Program-made: the position numbers and the translations under genes
The notes under the pieces: generated by a model
What the model was told of the DNA's origin: nothing
Databases searched by the model: none
Seen by the model: only the letters and a program-made list of their open reading frames with translations
Shown: positions 1 to 6,784 of the stretch, in pieces
Layout of the letters: every line of letters starts with the position of its first letter
Position numbering within the stretch: the first letter of the stretch is position 1
From: CAYQQJ01 sp964419935
GTDB lineage: Bacteria > Pseudomonadota > Gammaproteobacteria > Pseudomonadales > Cellvibrionaceae
DNA: 14,727 bases
Reading direction: 5' to 3'
Assembly (NCBI GenBank): GCA_964419935.1
Contig: CAYQQJ010000051.1
Location: forward strand, 1 to 14,727

Positions 1-101
1 TCCATGCACGTCGAAGCCACAGGGAGGTGTTTATGCGTTTTCAAAAGGTCTATCCCTGATGACAAACGGATCGAAGCCCAACTCCCCCTCTAGTGTGAAA
101 A

Positions 102-141
102 GACAATTAATCCGACAATATTAGTTGCCAGATTAATTGTC
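102..141 (-). terminator. Probable intrinsic terminator of aguB
   Basis: An 11-bp perfect inverted repeat, GACAATTAATC (102-112) and GATTAATTGTC (131-141), encloses an 18-nt loop that can form three more pairs (CAA/TTG). Read in the aguB direction the stem is followed by TTTTCAC, a short T tract. The aguB stop codon lies inside the promoter-proximal arm. The stem is AT-rich and the T tract is short, so termination may be inefficient. Confidence 0.5.
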
Positions 142-1059
142 ACGACTTTCACCGCTATCCGCCAACCAACGACGGGTCAAATGCTGATAGGCATCAATGC
201 GGCGGTCGCGCAAGTACGGCCATATCCGCCGCACACTCTCCGAGCGCTCAAGATCGATATCGGCAATAAAAATGCCTTCTTTTTCGGTATCGGCTTCCAC
301 CAAGAATTCTCCCTGAGGACCGGTAATGAAACTGGTTCCCCAAAAATCAATTCCCGTTTCACCGTCCGGCGAGGCCTCGAAGCCTGTGCGGTTGGCCACC
401 AGCACAGGTAAACCATTGGCAATCGCGTGAGACCGCTGGATTGTTATCCAGGCCTGTCGCTGGCGATCCTGTTCGTAGGAATCGTCCTCTGCACTCCAAC
501 CGATCGCAGTGGGGTAGATCAGCATGTCAGCACCGGCGAGCGCCATTAAACGCGCCGCTTCCGGATACCATTGATCCCAGCACACCAGTACACCCAGCTT
601 GCCGACGCGGGTTTGCACCGGTTTGAAACCGTGCAGAGCCCCGTCCGCATCACCCGGTGTGAAATAGAATTTCTCGTAAAAGCCGGGATCATCGGGAATG
701 TGCATCTTGCGATAAACGCCCACTCGGCCGTCAGCGCCATCAATGACCTGAGCCGTGTTGTGATAGATACCCGGTGCGCGCTTCTCGAACTGCGACAGCA
801 CGATCACGATATCCAGCTCATCGGCCAGCGCAGCACAACGTTGGAACGTGTAGCCGTCGAGAGGCTCCGCCATATCGAAACAACTGGTATCTTCCACCTG
901 ACAAAAATATTGCGTTGCATGAAGTTCCTGCAGAACAATCAGCTCGCAACCGCTATTCACCGCCTGACGAATAAACGTCTCGGTTTTGTCCAGGTTGTGT
1001 TGTTTGTTGTTGTTCTCTACTGCCTGTTGAACAACAGCCGCACGAATGGGTTCAGACAT
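133..1059 (-). CDS. aguB: N-carbamoylputrescine amidase (AguB), carbon-nitrogen hydrolase family
   Basis: Cytoplasmic nitrilase-superfamily enzyme that hydrolyses N-carbamoylputrescine to putrescine, CO2 and ammonia, the last step of the agmatine route to putrescine. The 308-residue protein shows the full Glu-Lys-Cys triad: Glu45 in LQELHATQYFC, Lys118 in YRKMHIPDDP and Cys160 in LVCWDQWYPEAAR. The motifs HIPDDPGFYEKFYFTPG and YPTAIGW are typical of plant and bacterial AguB enzymes rather than general nitrilases, and the length fits the family. The ATG has AGAGGT about five bases upstream. The gene follows aguA on the same strand, but 334 bp of repeat DNA separates them, so it is either co-transcribed through the repeats or has its own promoter. 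The C-terminal codons overlap a hairpin terminator. The family assignment is secure; the exact substrate is inferred from the motifs and the aguA neighbour. Confidence 0.93.
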   Translation of the reverse strand: MSEPIRAAVVQQAVENNNKQHNLDKTETFIRQAVNSGCELIVLQELHATQYFCQVEDTSCFDMAEPLDGYTFQRCAALADELDIVIVLSQFEKRAPGIYHNTAQVIDGADGRVGVYRKMHIPDDPGFYEKFYFTPGDADGALHGFKPVQTRVGKLGVLVCWDQWYPEAARLMALAGADMLIYPTAIGWSAEDDSYEQDRQRQAWITIQRSHAIANGLPVLVANRTGFEASPDGETGIDFWGTSFITGPQGEFLVEADTEKEGIFIADIDLERSESVRRIWPYLRDRRIDAYQHLTRRWLADSGESRDN

Positions 1060-1134
1060 GGGGGACCTCTAGGAAAAGCCGTAAGCTAAAAGCCGCAAGC
1101 TTCAAGTTAAAGAATCATGAATAGGTTGTGTGGT

Positions 1135-1180
1135 AGCTACAAGCTACAAGCTACAAGCTACAAGCTACAAGCTACAAGCT
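1135..1180. repeat. Tandem heptamer array (AGCTACA)6 plus AGCT
   Basis: Six perfect copies of AGCTACA (1135-1176) are followed by a partial AGCT. The same unit recurs at 13714-13736, inside the composite element downstream of ppx, and its complement (TAGCTTG-type heptads) occurs at 13873-13907. The array is in the leader side of aguB, about 75 bp before its start codon. Perfect identity of the units suggests recent slippage expansion. Confidence 0.9.
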
Positions 1181-1268
1181 TAAAAAGTATAAACGCTTGG
1201 TAGATATTCTCTTGCGAACGTTGATTTAAGATCGAAAAATTTTTTCGTAGATCGGTGTTAGCCATACA

Positions 1269-1335
1269 GCCGCGTAAAGCGGCGGAGTTCGCAACGGCGG
1301 GTGGCGCCGCTCGTAAAACTCGCGGCTTACCCGCC
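1269..1335. repeat. REP-like GC-rich double hairpin
   Basis: The first hairpin is GCCGC-gtaaa-GCGGC (1269-1283). The second is a two-stage stem: GGCGGGT (1296-1302) pairs with ACCCGCC (1329-1335), and inside it GCCGC (1306-1310) pairs with GCGGC (1322-1326). The trailing ACCCGCCCTAC resembles the GTAGGGCGGGT palindromes common as extragenic repeats in proteobacteria. It lies downstream of aguA and may act as a transcript-end structure. Confidence 0.55.
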
Positions 1336-1361
1336 CTACGTCACTGTCTTTTCCCTTTGTT

Positions 1362-1389
1362 TTGCTTGCGGCTTGAAGCTTGCAGCTCC
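1362..1389. repeat. Degenerate NNGCTTG heptad array after aguA
   Basis: Four units, TTGCTTG, CGGCTTG, AAGCTTG and CAGCTCC, end five bases from the aguA stop codon and follow a TTTTCCC unit at 1349-1355. The order TTTTCCC, then NNGCTTG heptads, then the stop of a minus-strand gene is the same as downstream of the J-domain gene at 13796-13907. Confidence 0.7.
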
Positions 1390-1393
1390 AACC

Positions 1394-2467
1394 TCAAACC
1401 ACCACCTCCTGCTGCGCAATCTGCATGGTGGCGCAATGTAGGCTGCCGTGCTGTTCCACCAGTGCGGCACAGTTCACCGGCACTATGGTGCGCATGGGAA
1501 ATGCCTGTTGCAACACCGCGAGCGCCTGAGCGTCTTCGGCCACTCCATAGACAGGGGCGAGAACCCGACGGTTCACTATCAGGAAATTGGTGTAGGTCGC
1601 GGGCAATTGGCGGCCGTCGAGTTCGCTGTGTACTACCGGGGAAGGCAATTCGAGCAAACGCCAGTGGTTGCGTTCAGCAATCCGGGTCAGTTGCTGATGC
1701 AGGCGTTCCAGTGCCTGACAGTCCGGATGACGAATGTCCCGACCGGCGTAGACGATGCAGTCTTGCTCGGCGAAGCGCGCAATGGTGTCGATATGACCGT
1801 CTGTATCATCGCCGCTCAGGCAAACATCTTCCAGCCATTCAATGCGGTCAACGCCGAGCTGCTCCTTGAGCAACCGCTCCACCTGCAGTTCATTGAGCGC
1901 CGCATTGCGTTTCGGGTCAATCACGCAGTCGCGGTTCGCCAGCAGTGCGCCTGCGCCATTAACTTCCAGCGCGCCGCCTTCAAGTATCCATTCATGACGC
2001 ACCGGTGTTTGTTCAAGACAGTTCGCCAGTTGCGCAGACACATTGTCGTCCGCTTCAAAGGCATACTTGCCACCCCAACCATTGAAAGCGAAATCCACAT
2101 ACTCATTGCACAATGTCTCCCGGCCCATGGACAGGGGGCCGTAATCCCGGACCCAGGTATCGTCGTAGGCGATATGATCGATCAGCTTCAAACCTTCCCC
2201 GGAGATTCCCTTTTGGGCGAACTCGGTCACCCAGGCATCGGCGTCCATGGACGGATGCAGCATGACCCACGCCTGCACCGGGTCCGCCGGATCCGCCAGC
2301 AGAGCGCTTAACAGCTGCCAATAGCATTGGCTTACCGCTGGCAGGCTGTCTTCCCAGTCACTCCCGGGAAACGGCCAGGCCAATAGTACCGCGCGGCATG
2401 ATGTCCATTCCGGAAGCAGATGCAATTGACTCGTTTCCGTAACAGAATTGGCAGTGAAGTCAGACAT
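1394..2467 (-). CDS. aguA: Agmatine deiminase family protein (AguA type)
   Basis: Cytoplasmic guanidine-modifying enzyme expected to deiminate agmatine to N-carbamoylputrescine, the substrate of the neighbouring AguB. The 357-residue product shows the PAD-type catalytic set in order: WVRDYGP (Asp108), ILEGG (Glu163), DTDGHIDT (His225) and, near the C terminus, GSLHCATMQ (Cys345). Canonical agmatine deiminases end with a GGGNIHCITQQ-like motif. Here the Cys context is diverged, though the His-Cys pair is kept. The chosen ATG has GGAGAG nine bases upstream; an in-frame ATG at 2488 would add seven residues. Its upstream region carries a -10/-35 pair with two matching palindromes, so regulated expression is likely. 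A related peptidylarginine or arginine-analogue deiminase cannot be excluded by sequence alone, but the aguB neighbour favours agmatine. Confidence 0.87.
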   Translation of the reverse strand: MSDFTANSVTETSQLHLLPEWTSCRAVLLAWPFPGSDWEDSLPAVSQCYWQLLSALLADPADPVQAWVMLHPSMDADAWVTEFAQKGISGEGLKLIDHIAYDDTWVRDYGPLSMGRETLCNEYVDFAFNGWGGKYAFEADDNVSAQLANCLEQTPVRHEWILEGGALEVNGAGALLANRDCVIDPKRNAALNELQVERLLKEQLGVDRIEWLEDVCLSGDDTDGHIDTIARFAEQDCIVYAGRDIRHPDCQALERLHQQLTRIAERNHWRLLELPSPVVHSELDGRQLPATYTNFLIVNRRVLAPVYGVAEDAQALAVLQQAFPMRTIVPVNCAALVEQHGSLHCATMQIAQQEVVV

Positions 2468-2548
2468 GGACTGTCTCTCCGTTGACATGGCTGAATTGAA
2501 GTACTGGGAATTGGGAAATATTGCGACAGTCAAAAAGTTGGCCGCGCT

Positions 2549-2570
2549 CACGGTTGAAGCGCCAACCGTG
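2549..2570. other. GC-rich hairpin in the predicted aguA leader
   Basis: CACGGTTG (2549-2556) and CAACCGTG (2563-2570) form an uninterrupted 8-bp stem with a 6-nt loop. If the aguA promoter at 2581-2609 is right, this stem begins a few bases after the transcript start and would cap the 5' end of the roughly 107-nt leader. It has no T tract, so it is not a typical terminator. It could stabilise the mRNA or form another protein site. Confidence 0.45.
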
Positions 2571-2609
2571 TAAAGCACGCTTTATACCGTAAAACGCGTT
2601 TTACCAGAA
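2571..2609 (-). promoter_or_regulatory. aguA promoter with two matching 14-bp palindromic operators
   Basis: On the minus strand TATAAA (2581-2586) is a good -10 box. The hexamer 17 bp upstream, TTCTGG (2604-2609), is a weak -35. The spacer is filled by the perfect palindrome TAAAACGCGTTTTA (2590-2603; 16 bp as GTAAAACGCGTTTTAC). A second site, TAAAGCACGCTTTA (2571-2584), overlaps the -10 and the start. Both fit TAAARCRCGYTTTA and are offset by 19 bp, near two helical turns. This is the layout of a repressor operator pair. In Pseudomonas the agu genes are controlled by the TetR-type AguR, but no regulator gene lies in this window. Confidence 0.5.
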
Positions 2610-2675
2610 CCTAAATAGGACCCTGAAACATGAAAAAGGTTGAGTTCTACATCCTGAGCCCGAACCCTTAAAGGT

Positions 2676-2702
2676 AAAACCCGCCACCCTAGCCCGGGTT
2701 TT
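2676..2702 (-). terminator. Possible terminator at the end of the ccm operon
   Basis: AAAACCCG (2676-2683) and CGGGTTTT (2695-2702) form an 8-bp stem with an 11-nt loop, ending in T residues in either direction. The ccmG stop codon lies in the loop. The structure is A/T-flanked like a bidirectional terminator. The T tract is part of the stem and only four long, so confidence is moderate. Confidence 0.4.
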
Positions 2703-3222
2703 TCTCGGCAAACAGAACCGGGGCAATGTTTTCGGTCCATACCTTTTCGTTGACGACACCAATGTGTTTGTAGCGAATGACGCCGTTGGCATCCAGCACA
2801 TAGGTTTCGGGCGCGCCGAACACGCCCAGGTCCATACCCAGGGACCCTTCCGCATCGACGATATTGGCGGCGTAGGGATTGCCCAGATCCTGTAGCCATT
2901 GACGCGCCGCCGCATTCTCGTCCTTATAGTTGACGCCGTATATCGGAATGCCCATTTCTGCCAATTGAAGCAGGAAGGGATGCTCGGCACGGCAGGCAAC
3001 ACACCAGGTAGCCCAAACGTTGAGCAACATCGGCTTGCCAATCAGATCGGCCTTCTCAATGGTTTGACCCGCTTCAGCCAGTTGTGGAAGCTCAAACTCC
3101 GGCAGTGGCTTGTCGAGCAATGCCGACGGCATATCCGTCGGGTCAAGTGACAACCCGCGCCAGAATAACACCGCGAGCACCAGGAAAATGACCAAAGGCA
3201 CAAACAAGACAACGCGGTTCAT
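2689..3222 (-). CDS. ccmG: Thiol:disulfide interchange protein CcmG/DsbE
   Basis: Periplasm-facing, membrane-anchored thioredoxin-like protein that keeps the apocytochrome c CXXCH cysteines reduced for heme attachment. The 177-residue protein has an N-terminal uncleaved anchor (about residues 4-21), the active site WCVAC (Cys74, Cys77) in LNVWATWCVACRAEHP, and the cis-proline loop FGAPETYVLD (Pro138) with the CcmG-type GxPET signature. Length is close to the E. coli protein (185). Its ATG overlaps the ccmF stop as TGATG, implying translational coupling. It is the last ccm gene here: the usual ccmH and ccmI do not follow, and the next gene is aguA after its own promoter. Confidence 0.93.
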   Translation of the reverse strand: MNRVVLFVPLVIFLVLAVLFWRGLSLDPTDMPSALLDKPLPEFELPQLAEAGQTIEKADLIGKPMLLNVWATWCVACRAEHPFLLQLAEMGIPIYGVNYKDENAAARQWLQDLGNPYAANIVDAEGSLGMDLGVFGAPETYVLDANGVIRYKHIGVVNEKVWTENIAPVLFAEKNPG

Positions 3223-5234
3223 CAGGCCGTTTCTCCCTCTATCGGTGTCGTGGCTTCAGCGTCGTTCTTGCGCGGCGAACCTTGCGCTGGGGCGGGCTTA
3301 GCCGGCTGTCTGCGGTAGCGCTTGTCGATCAGTGCCAAGGTCGCCCCAAGAGCCATCAATATTGCACCCAGCCAGATCCAGCGCACAAACGGCTTGTAAT
3401 GGATTCTCACGGACCAGGCGGTGGTGTCCAACTTCTCGCCGAGCGCGACATACAAGTCTCGAAAAAAACCTGCATCAATGGCGGCCTCGGTCAGAATATT
3501 GCCGCCGGAGAGGTAGCGGCGCTTCTCCGGCCCGAGCTCAACCACCAACCGATCACCATCGAGCACCCGAATCTCCCCGACTTCCGCCACATAATTGGGG
3601 CCGCGCATTCGGGTAACGCCGGTCAGCTCGTAATGGTAGCCGCCTACTGCCACCTGCTCGCCATAGGCCAGCCGCACGTCGCGCTGATCGCTGTATATCG
3701 TGGTCAGGCTGGCGCCGAGCAAGGCGACGGCAAAACCCACATGAGCCACAGTCATACCGTAATAGCTGAGGCTCAATTTACCCAGCCCCTGCCACCAGGA
3801 ATCACTATGGCGCACTTTGCGGTGCATATCACTGACGCTGGCACAGATGACCCAACTACCGAGAGCAATGGCCAGCGCGGCACTGAGTTTGTAGCCGTCG
3901 CTGTGCAATAGCGGCAACAGAAGGCCCAACAGTATACTGAGGACAAGCGGCACTACTTGCCACTTTTTGATGCGGGAAAACTGGGTTTTCTTCCAGTTCA
4001 TCATGATGCCGAGGCCCAGCAGAATCGCTACCAGGCTCATCAACGGCACAAACATCAGGTTGAAATAAGGCTCGCCCACCGAAAGCTTGCCCCAGTTGAG
4101 CGCGGAAGACACCAGCGGGTAAAGCGTACCGAGCAACACCATGATGGTGGCGGCAACAAAAATCACGTTGTTGCTCAACAGGAATGTCTCCCGGGAAAAG
4201 AAGGCTGAACCGGTCGAGCTTTTCACCTGAGGTGCGCGCACCGCATAAAGCGTGAGCGAGCCGCCGACCACCAGCAACAGAAACCCCAGAATAAACACAC
4301 CGCGTTCGGGATCAGTCGCGAAAGCGTGAACCGAAGTCAGCACCCCCGAACGGACCAGGAAGGTACCCAGCAGGCTCAGCGAGAAGGCTGAAATGGCAAG
4401 CAAGATGGTCCAGCTTTTGAACGCGCCGCGTTTCTCTGTCACCGCCAGGGAATGCACCAGTGCCGTGCCCACCAGCCAGGGCATGAAGGACGCATTTTCC
4501 ACCGGGTCCCAAAACCACCAACCGCCCCAGCCGAGTTCGTAGTACGCCCACCAACTGCCCAACGCGATACCAATGGTCAGAAACGCCCAGGCGAGATTGG
4601 TCCAGGGCCGCGACCAACGCGCCCAGGCACTATCCAGCCGGCCGGAAAGCAGCGCGGCAATGGCAAAGGCAAAGGCCACGGAAAAGCCAACGTAACCCAT
4701 GTACAGCATGGGCGGGTGCACGATAAGCCCGAAGTCTTGCAAAAGAGGGTTCAGGTCGGTGCCATCGGTCGGTATGTTGGGCAGCACGCGGGCAAACGGA
4801 TTGGATGTGAGCAGCATGAACAACAGAAAACCGACGCTGATCATCCCCATGACCGATAGCACCCGTGCGAGCATGTCCAGCGGCAAGCCCTTGCTCCAGA
4901 TACTCACCGCTAACATCCAGCCCGCCAGCACCAGCCCCCACAACAACAAAGAACCTTCATGGCCGCCCCAGACCGCGCTGAGTTTGTAGTAACTCGGCAA
5001 CAGGGAATTGGAGTTGCTCGCCACATAGCTAACGGAGAAGTCGTCGTGCCAGAAAGCCCAGGAGAGCACCACAAATGCGAACAGGGTGAACATGAAAATG
5101 CCGACCGCCAATGGCCGGCAACTGCTCATCCACAGTGTGCGGTTGGTAAACGTTCCTGCCAGCGGCACCACCGCCAGCAGGATGGACAACAAGAGCGCCA
5201 GAATCAGCGCGAAGTGACCATACTCAGGAATCAT
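3222..5234 (-). CDS. ccmF: Heme lyase subunit CcmF
   Basis: Large polytopic inner-membrane protein that takes heme from holo-CcmE and, with CcmH, ligates it to apocytochrome c. The 670-residue protein is close to the E. coli length (647). It contains the WWD heme-binding domain GWGGWWFWDPVENASFMPW (about 235-253), conserved histidines in IVHPP (His173) and VHSLAV (His261), a further His303 in the next periplasmic loop, and many hydrophobic spans, ending in a hydrophilic K/R-rich tail. The ATG overlaps the 3' end of ccmE by 11 bases and has GGAGC six bases upstream inside ccmE. The stop overlaps the ccmG start by one base. There is no sign of truncation. Confidence 0.97.
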   Translation of the reverse strand: MIPEYGHFALILALLLSILLAVVPLAGTFTNRTLWMSSCRPLAVGIFMFTLFAFVVLSWAFWHDDFSVSYVASNSNSLLPSYYKLSAVWGGHEGSLLLWGLVLAGWMLAVSIWSKGLPLDMLARVLSVMGMISVGFLLFMLLTSNPFARVLPNIPTDGTDLNPLLQDFGLIVHPPMLYMGYVGFSVAFAFAIAALLSGRLDSAWARWSRPWTNLAWAFLTIGIALGSWWAYYELGWGGWWFWDPVENASFMPWLVGTALVHSLAVTEKRGAFKSWTILLAISAFSLSLLGTFLVRSGVLTSVHAFATDPERGVFILGFLLLVVGGSLTLYAVRAPQVKSSTGSAFFSRETFLLSNNVIFVAATIMVLLGTLYPLVSSALNWGKLSVGEPYFNLMFVPLMSLVAILLGLGIMMNWKKTQFSRIKKWQVVPLVLSILLGLLLPLLHSDGYKLSAALAIALGSWVICASVSDMHRKVRHSDSWWQGLGKLSLSYYGMTVAHVGFAVALLGASLTTIYSDQRDVRLAYGEQVAVGGYHYELTGVTRMRGPNYVAEVGEIRVLDGDRLVVELGPEKRRYLSGGNILTEAAIDAGFFRDLYVALGEKLDTTAWSVRIHYKPFVRWIWLGAILMALGATLALIDKRYRRQPAKPAPAQGSPRKNDAEATTPIEGETA

Positions 5235-5727
5235 ATTCAGCTCCGAAGCTCATGGTCTCACAGCTGGCGGTATGGTCTTCGGTGTTTTCCGCAATGGAAT
5301 CCGCGGCGGCATTTTGCATGGAGTCGGCCACTTCGGGCGGCATGTAAGTTTCATCGTGCTTGGCCAATACAGTGGTGGCCACAAAAGTGCCGTCCTGGCG
5401 CATTTTACCGGTCAGCACCGCCGCTTCGCCTTCACCGAAAAGATCCGGCAGAATACCTTCGTAGATGATCGGCAGAACCGCCATGCCGTCGGTCACATCA
5501 AAATTCACCTTGAGACTATCGCTGGCTTTGTTAATGCTGCCGGGCACCACGCAGCCACCTGCTCGAATGGTTTTGTCCAGGGGTGCTTCGCCGGCCAGAA
5601 TCTGGGACGGCGGATAGAACAGATTCATGTTGTCACGCAGAGCGTAAGTCAACAGACCAATGGCCAGGCCACTGACCAGAACTATGGCCAATACCAAAAA
5701 CAAGCGTTGTTTGCGAACCGGGTGCAT
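5224..5727 (-). CDS. ccmE: Periplasmic heme chaperone CcmE
   Basis: Membrane-anchored OB-fold protein that carries heme covalently from CcmABCD to CcmF. The 167-residue protein has a short basic N terminus, one transmembrane anchor (about 9-28) and the periplasmic domain with the heme-binding motif LAKHDETYMPPEV (His124, Tyr128), the equivalent of the E. coli HxxxY. The typical R-x-GGM-V segment reads RAGGCV here (Cys59), which is unusual. The C-terminal tail after PPEV is acidic and poorly conserved, as in other CcmE, and holds one further cysteine. ATG follows ccmD by 19 bp with GAGGT upstream. Confidence 0.96.
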   Translation of the reverse strand: MHPVRKQRLFLVLAIVLVSGLAIGLLTYALRDNMNLFYPPSQILAGEAPLDKTIRAGGCVVPGSINKASDSLKVNFDVTDGMAVLPIIYEGILPDLFGEGEAAVLTGKMRQDGTFVATTVLAKHDETYMPPEVADSMQNAAADSIAENTEDHTASCETMSFGAEYDS

Positions 5728-5746
5728 TAACAGAGTACCTCAGGGT

Positions 5747-6010
5747 TTAACGTTCAGATGGCTGTAAATCCGCGCGCGCTGGCGCTTCTTGGGAGACGCT
5801 GCCGCCCCCTGCCGTCCCTTGCCGTTGCAGTTGTTCCCGACGCACTGCTGCCTGTAGATTGCGCAAAAAATGTCGGCGGCGTATCAAGGGGCTGACGATC
5901 AGAAAGCCCATTGCCAGCAGGCAGATCCCGTAAGCGCTCCAGACATAGGGCCCGTGCCCGTTCATCCAGAACAATTGCTGCAGTGATTCAAACTGATAGC
6001 TCACCATCAT
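5747..6010 (-). CDS. ccmD: Heme exporter subunit CcmD
   Basis: Small membrane protein that stabilises the CcmABC-CcmE complex and is needed for release of holo-CcmE. The 87-residue product has the family pattern: an aromatic N-terminal part (FWMNGHGPYVWSAYG), one transmembrane span (about 25-41), then a basic segment (LIRRRHFLRNLQAAVRRE) and a low-complexity polar tail. It is slightly longer than E. coli CcmD (69). The first of two adjacent ATGs is chosen because it makes an ATGA overlap with the ccmC stop. The identity rests on position and topology as much as sequence, as is usual for CcmD. Confidence 0.9.
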   Translation of the reverse strand: MMVSYQFESLQQLFWMNGHGPYVWSAYGICLLAMGFLIVSPLIRRRHFLRNLQAAVRREQLQRQGTAGGGSVSQEAPARADLQPSER

Positions 6011-6753
6011 TGCCCTGTCCCCATCGCCAGATTCCGCACCCACTGGGTTTTCTTTTCCCGCTTGAGGACTTCCGTGCGCGTGTGCAGCAGGAGGGTCCAG
6101 GCATAGAACAGGTAAAACGCCACGATCATCAGCGCCAGGGGATAGCCCATACTCGCGTGAATACTGGATTCACCGACAATTTTGATAGTCGCGCCCTGAT
6201 GCAGCGAATACCACCAGTCTACCGACTTGTAGATGATGGGAATGTTAACCGTGCCCGCCAGCGCAAGAATGGCGCAGGCCTTGTCGGCTCCGTCCTGGTG
6301 GCGATAGGCATTCTGCAGGGCCACGATGCCCAAATAAAGGAAAAGCAGCACCAGCATAAATGTGTTGCGTGCGTCCCACTCCCACCAGGTACCCCACGTC
6401 GGTTTGCCCCAAATGGAGCCTGTCGCGAGAGTCACCAGCGTAAACACTGCCCCGATGGGCGCTGCAGATTTCATCACCATGAACGCCAGCTTCATCCGCC
6501 AGATCAGGCCGATGCCACCGGCAATCGCCATAACAAAATAGCCAGCCAACGCCAAAAATGCCACCGGCAGATGTAGATAGATGATCCGGTAACTATTGCC
6601 CTGTCGGCTTTCTTCCGGAGCAAAGGCCAACCCCCAGATACTGCCGATAACCAACAGGAGAACCGCTACTATCGCCAGCCATGGCATCCACGGAGATGTC
6701 TTTTCGTAGAACCAGCGCGGCGAACCGAGCCGGTGAAACCATTGCCATGCCAC
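6007..6753 (-). CDS. ccmC: Heme exporter/handling protein CcmC
   Basis: Six-span membrane protein that presents heme to CcmE. The 248-residue protein shows the WWD motif WGKPTWGTWWEWDARNT (about 115-131) flanked by the two heme-ligand histidines, His61 in IYLHLPVA and His185 in WYSLHQGATI. It is nearly the E. coli length (245). The start is GTG, with AGAGAGG seven bases upstream; no ATG fits in this frame at the N terminus. The stop overlaps the ccmD start. The gene is cut off from ccmB by a 176-bp inserted palindromic element, so its transcription must pass through or start within that element. Confidence 0.96.
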   Translation of the reverse strand: MAWQWFHRLGSPRWFYEKTSPWMPWLAIVAVLLLVIGSIWGLAFAPEESRQGNSYRIIYLHLPVAFLALAGYFVMAIAGGIGLIWRMKLAFMVMKSAAPIGAVFTLVTLATGSIWGKPTWGTWWEWDARNTFMLVLLFLYLGIVALQNAYRHQDGADKACAILALAGTVNIPIIYKSVDWWYSLHQGATIKIVGESSIHASMGYPLALMIVAFYLFYAWTLLLHTRTEVLKREKKTQWVRNLAMGTGQ

Positions 6754-6784
6754 CTGATTGCCTCTCTAAATTAACTAACCTTGT

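Larger units (their letters stand above)
1060..1393. other. Repeat-filled spacer between aguA and aguB
   Basis: No credible gene. From left to right it holds degenerate heptads of the NNAAGCY type (about 1081-1107), a tandem AGCTACA array (1135-1180), a CGAAAAA-T-TTTTTCG palindrome (1233-1247), two GC-rich hairpins (1269-1335), a single TTTTCCC unit (1349-1355) and inverted NNGCTTG heptads (1362-1389). The outer heptads share a 12-base inverted match: GCAAGCTTCAAG at 1095-1106 and its complement at 1372-1383. The spacer is therefore framed as an inverted-repeat unit. A TATACT box on the minus strand near 1187-1192 could be a -10 for aguB, but no good -35 accompanies it. Confidence 0.7.

Noticed and set aside
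1..93. Open plus-strand frame from the window edge to a TAG at 91-93
   Set aside because: About 30 codons only, no recognisable motif, and another frame on the opposite strand is also open. It could be the tail of a gene outside the window, but nothing supports it.
1448..2311. Long plus-strand open frame (287 codons) opposite aguA
   Set aside because: It lies wholly antisense to a well-identified enzyme. No family motif or ribosome site was seen; it is a GC-bias shadow.
2582..2899. Minus-strand open frame downstream of ccmG as a candidate ccmH
   Set aside because: It overlaps ccmG in another frame, and it lacks LRCxxC and a membrane anchor.
3282..3911. Plus-strand open frame (209 codons) opposite ccmF
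   Set aside because: Antisense to clear CcmF coding sequence, with no recognisable domain.
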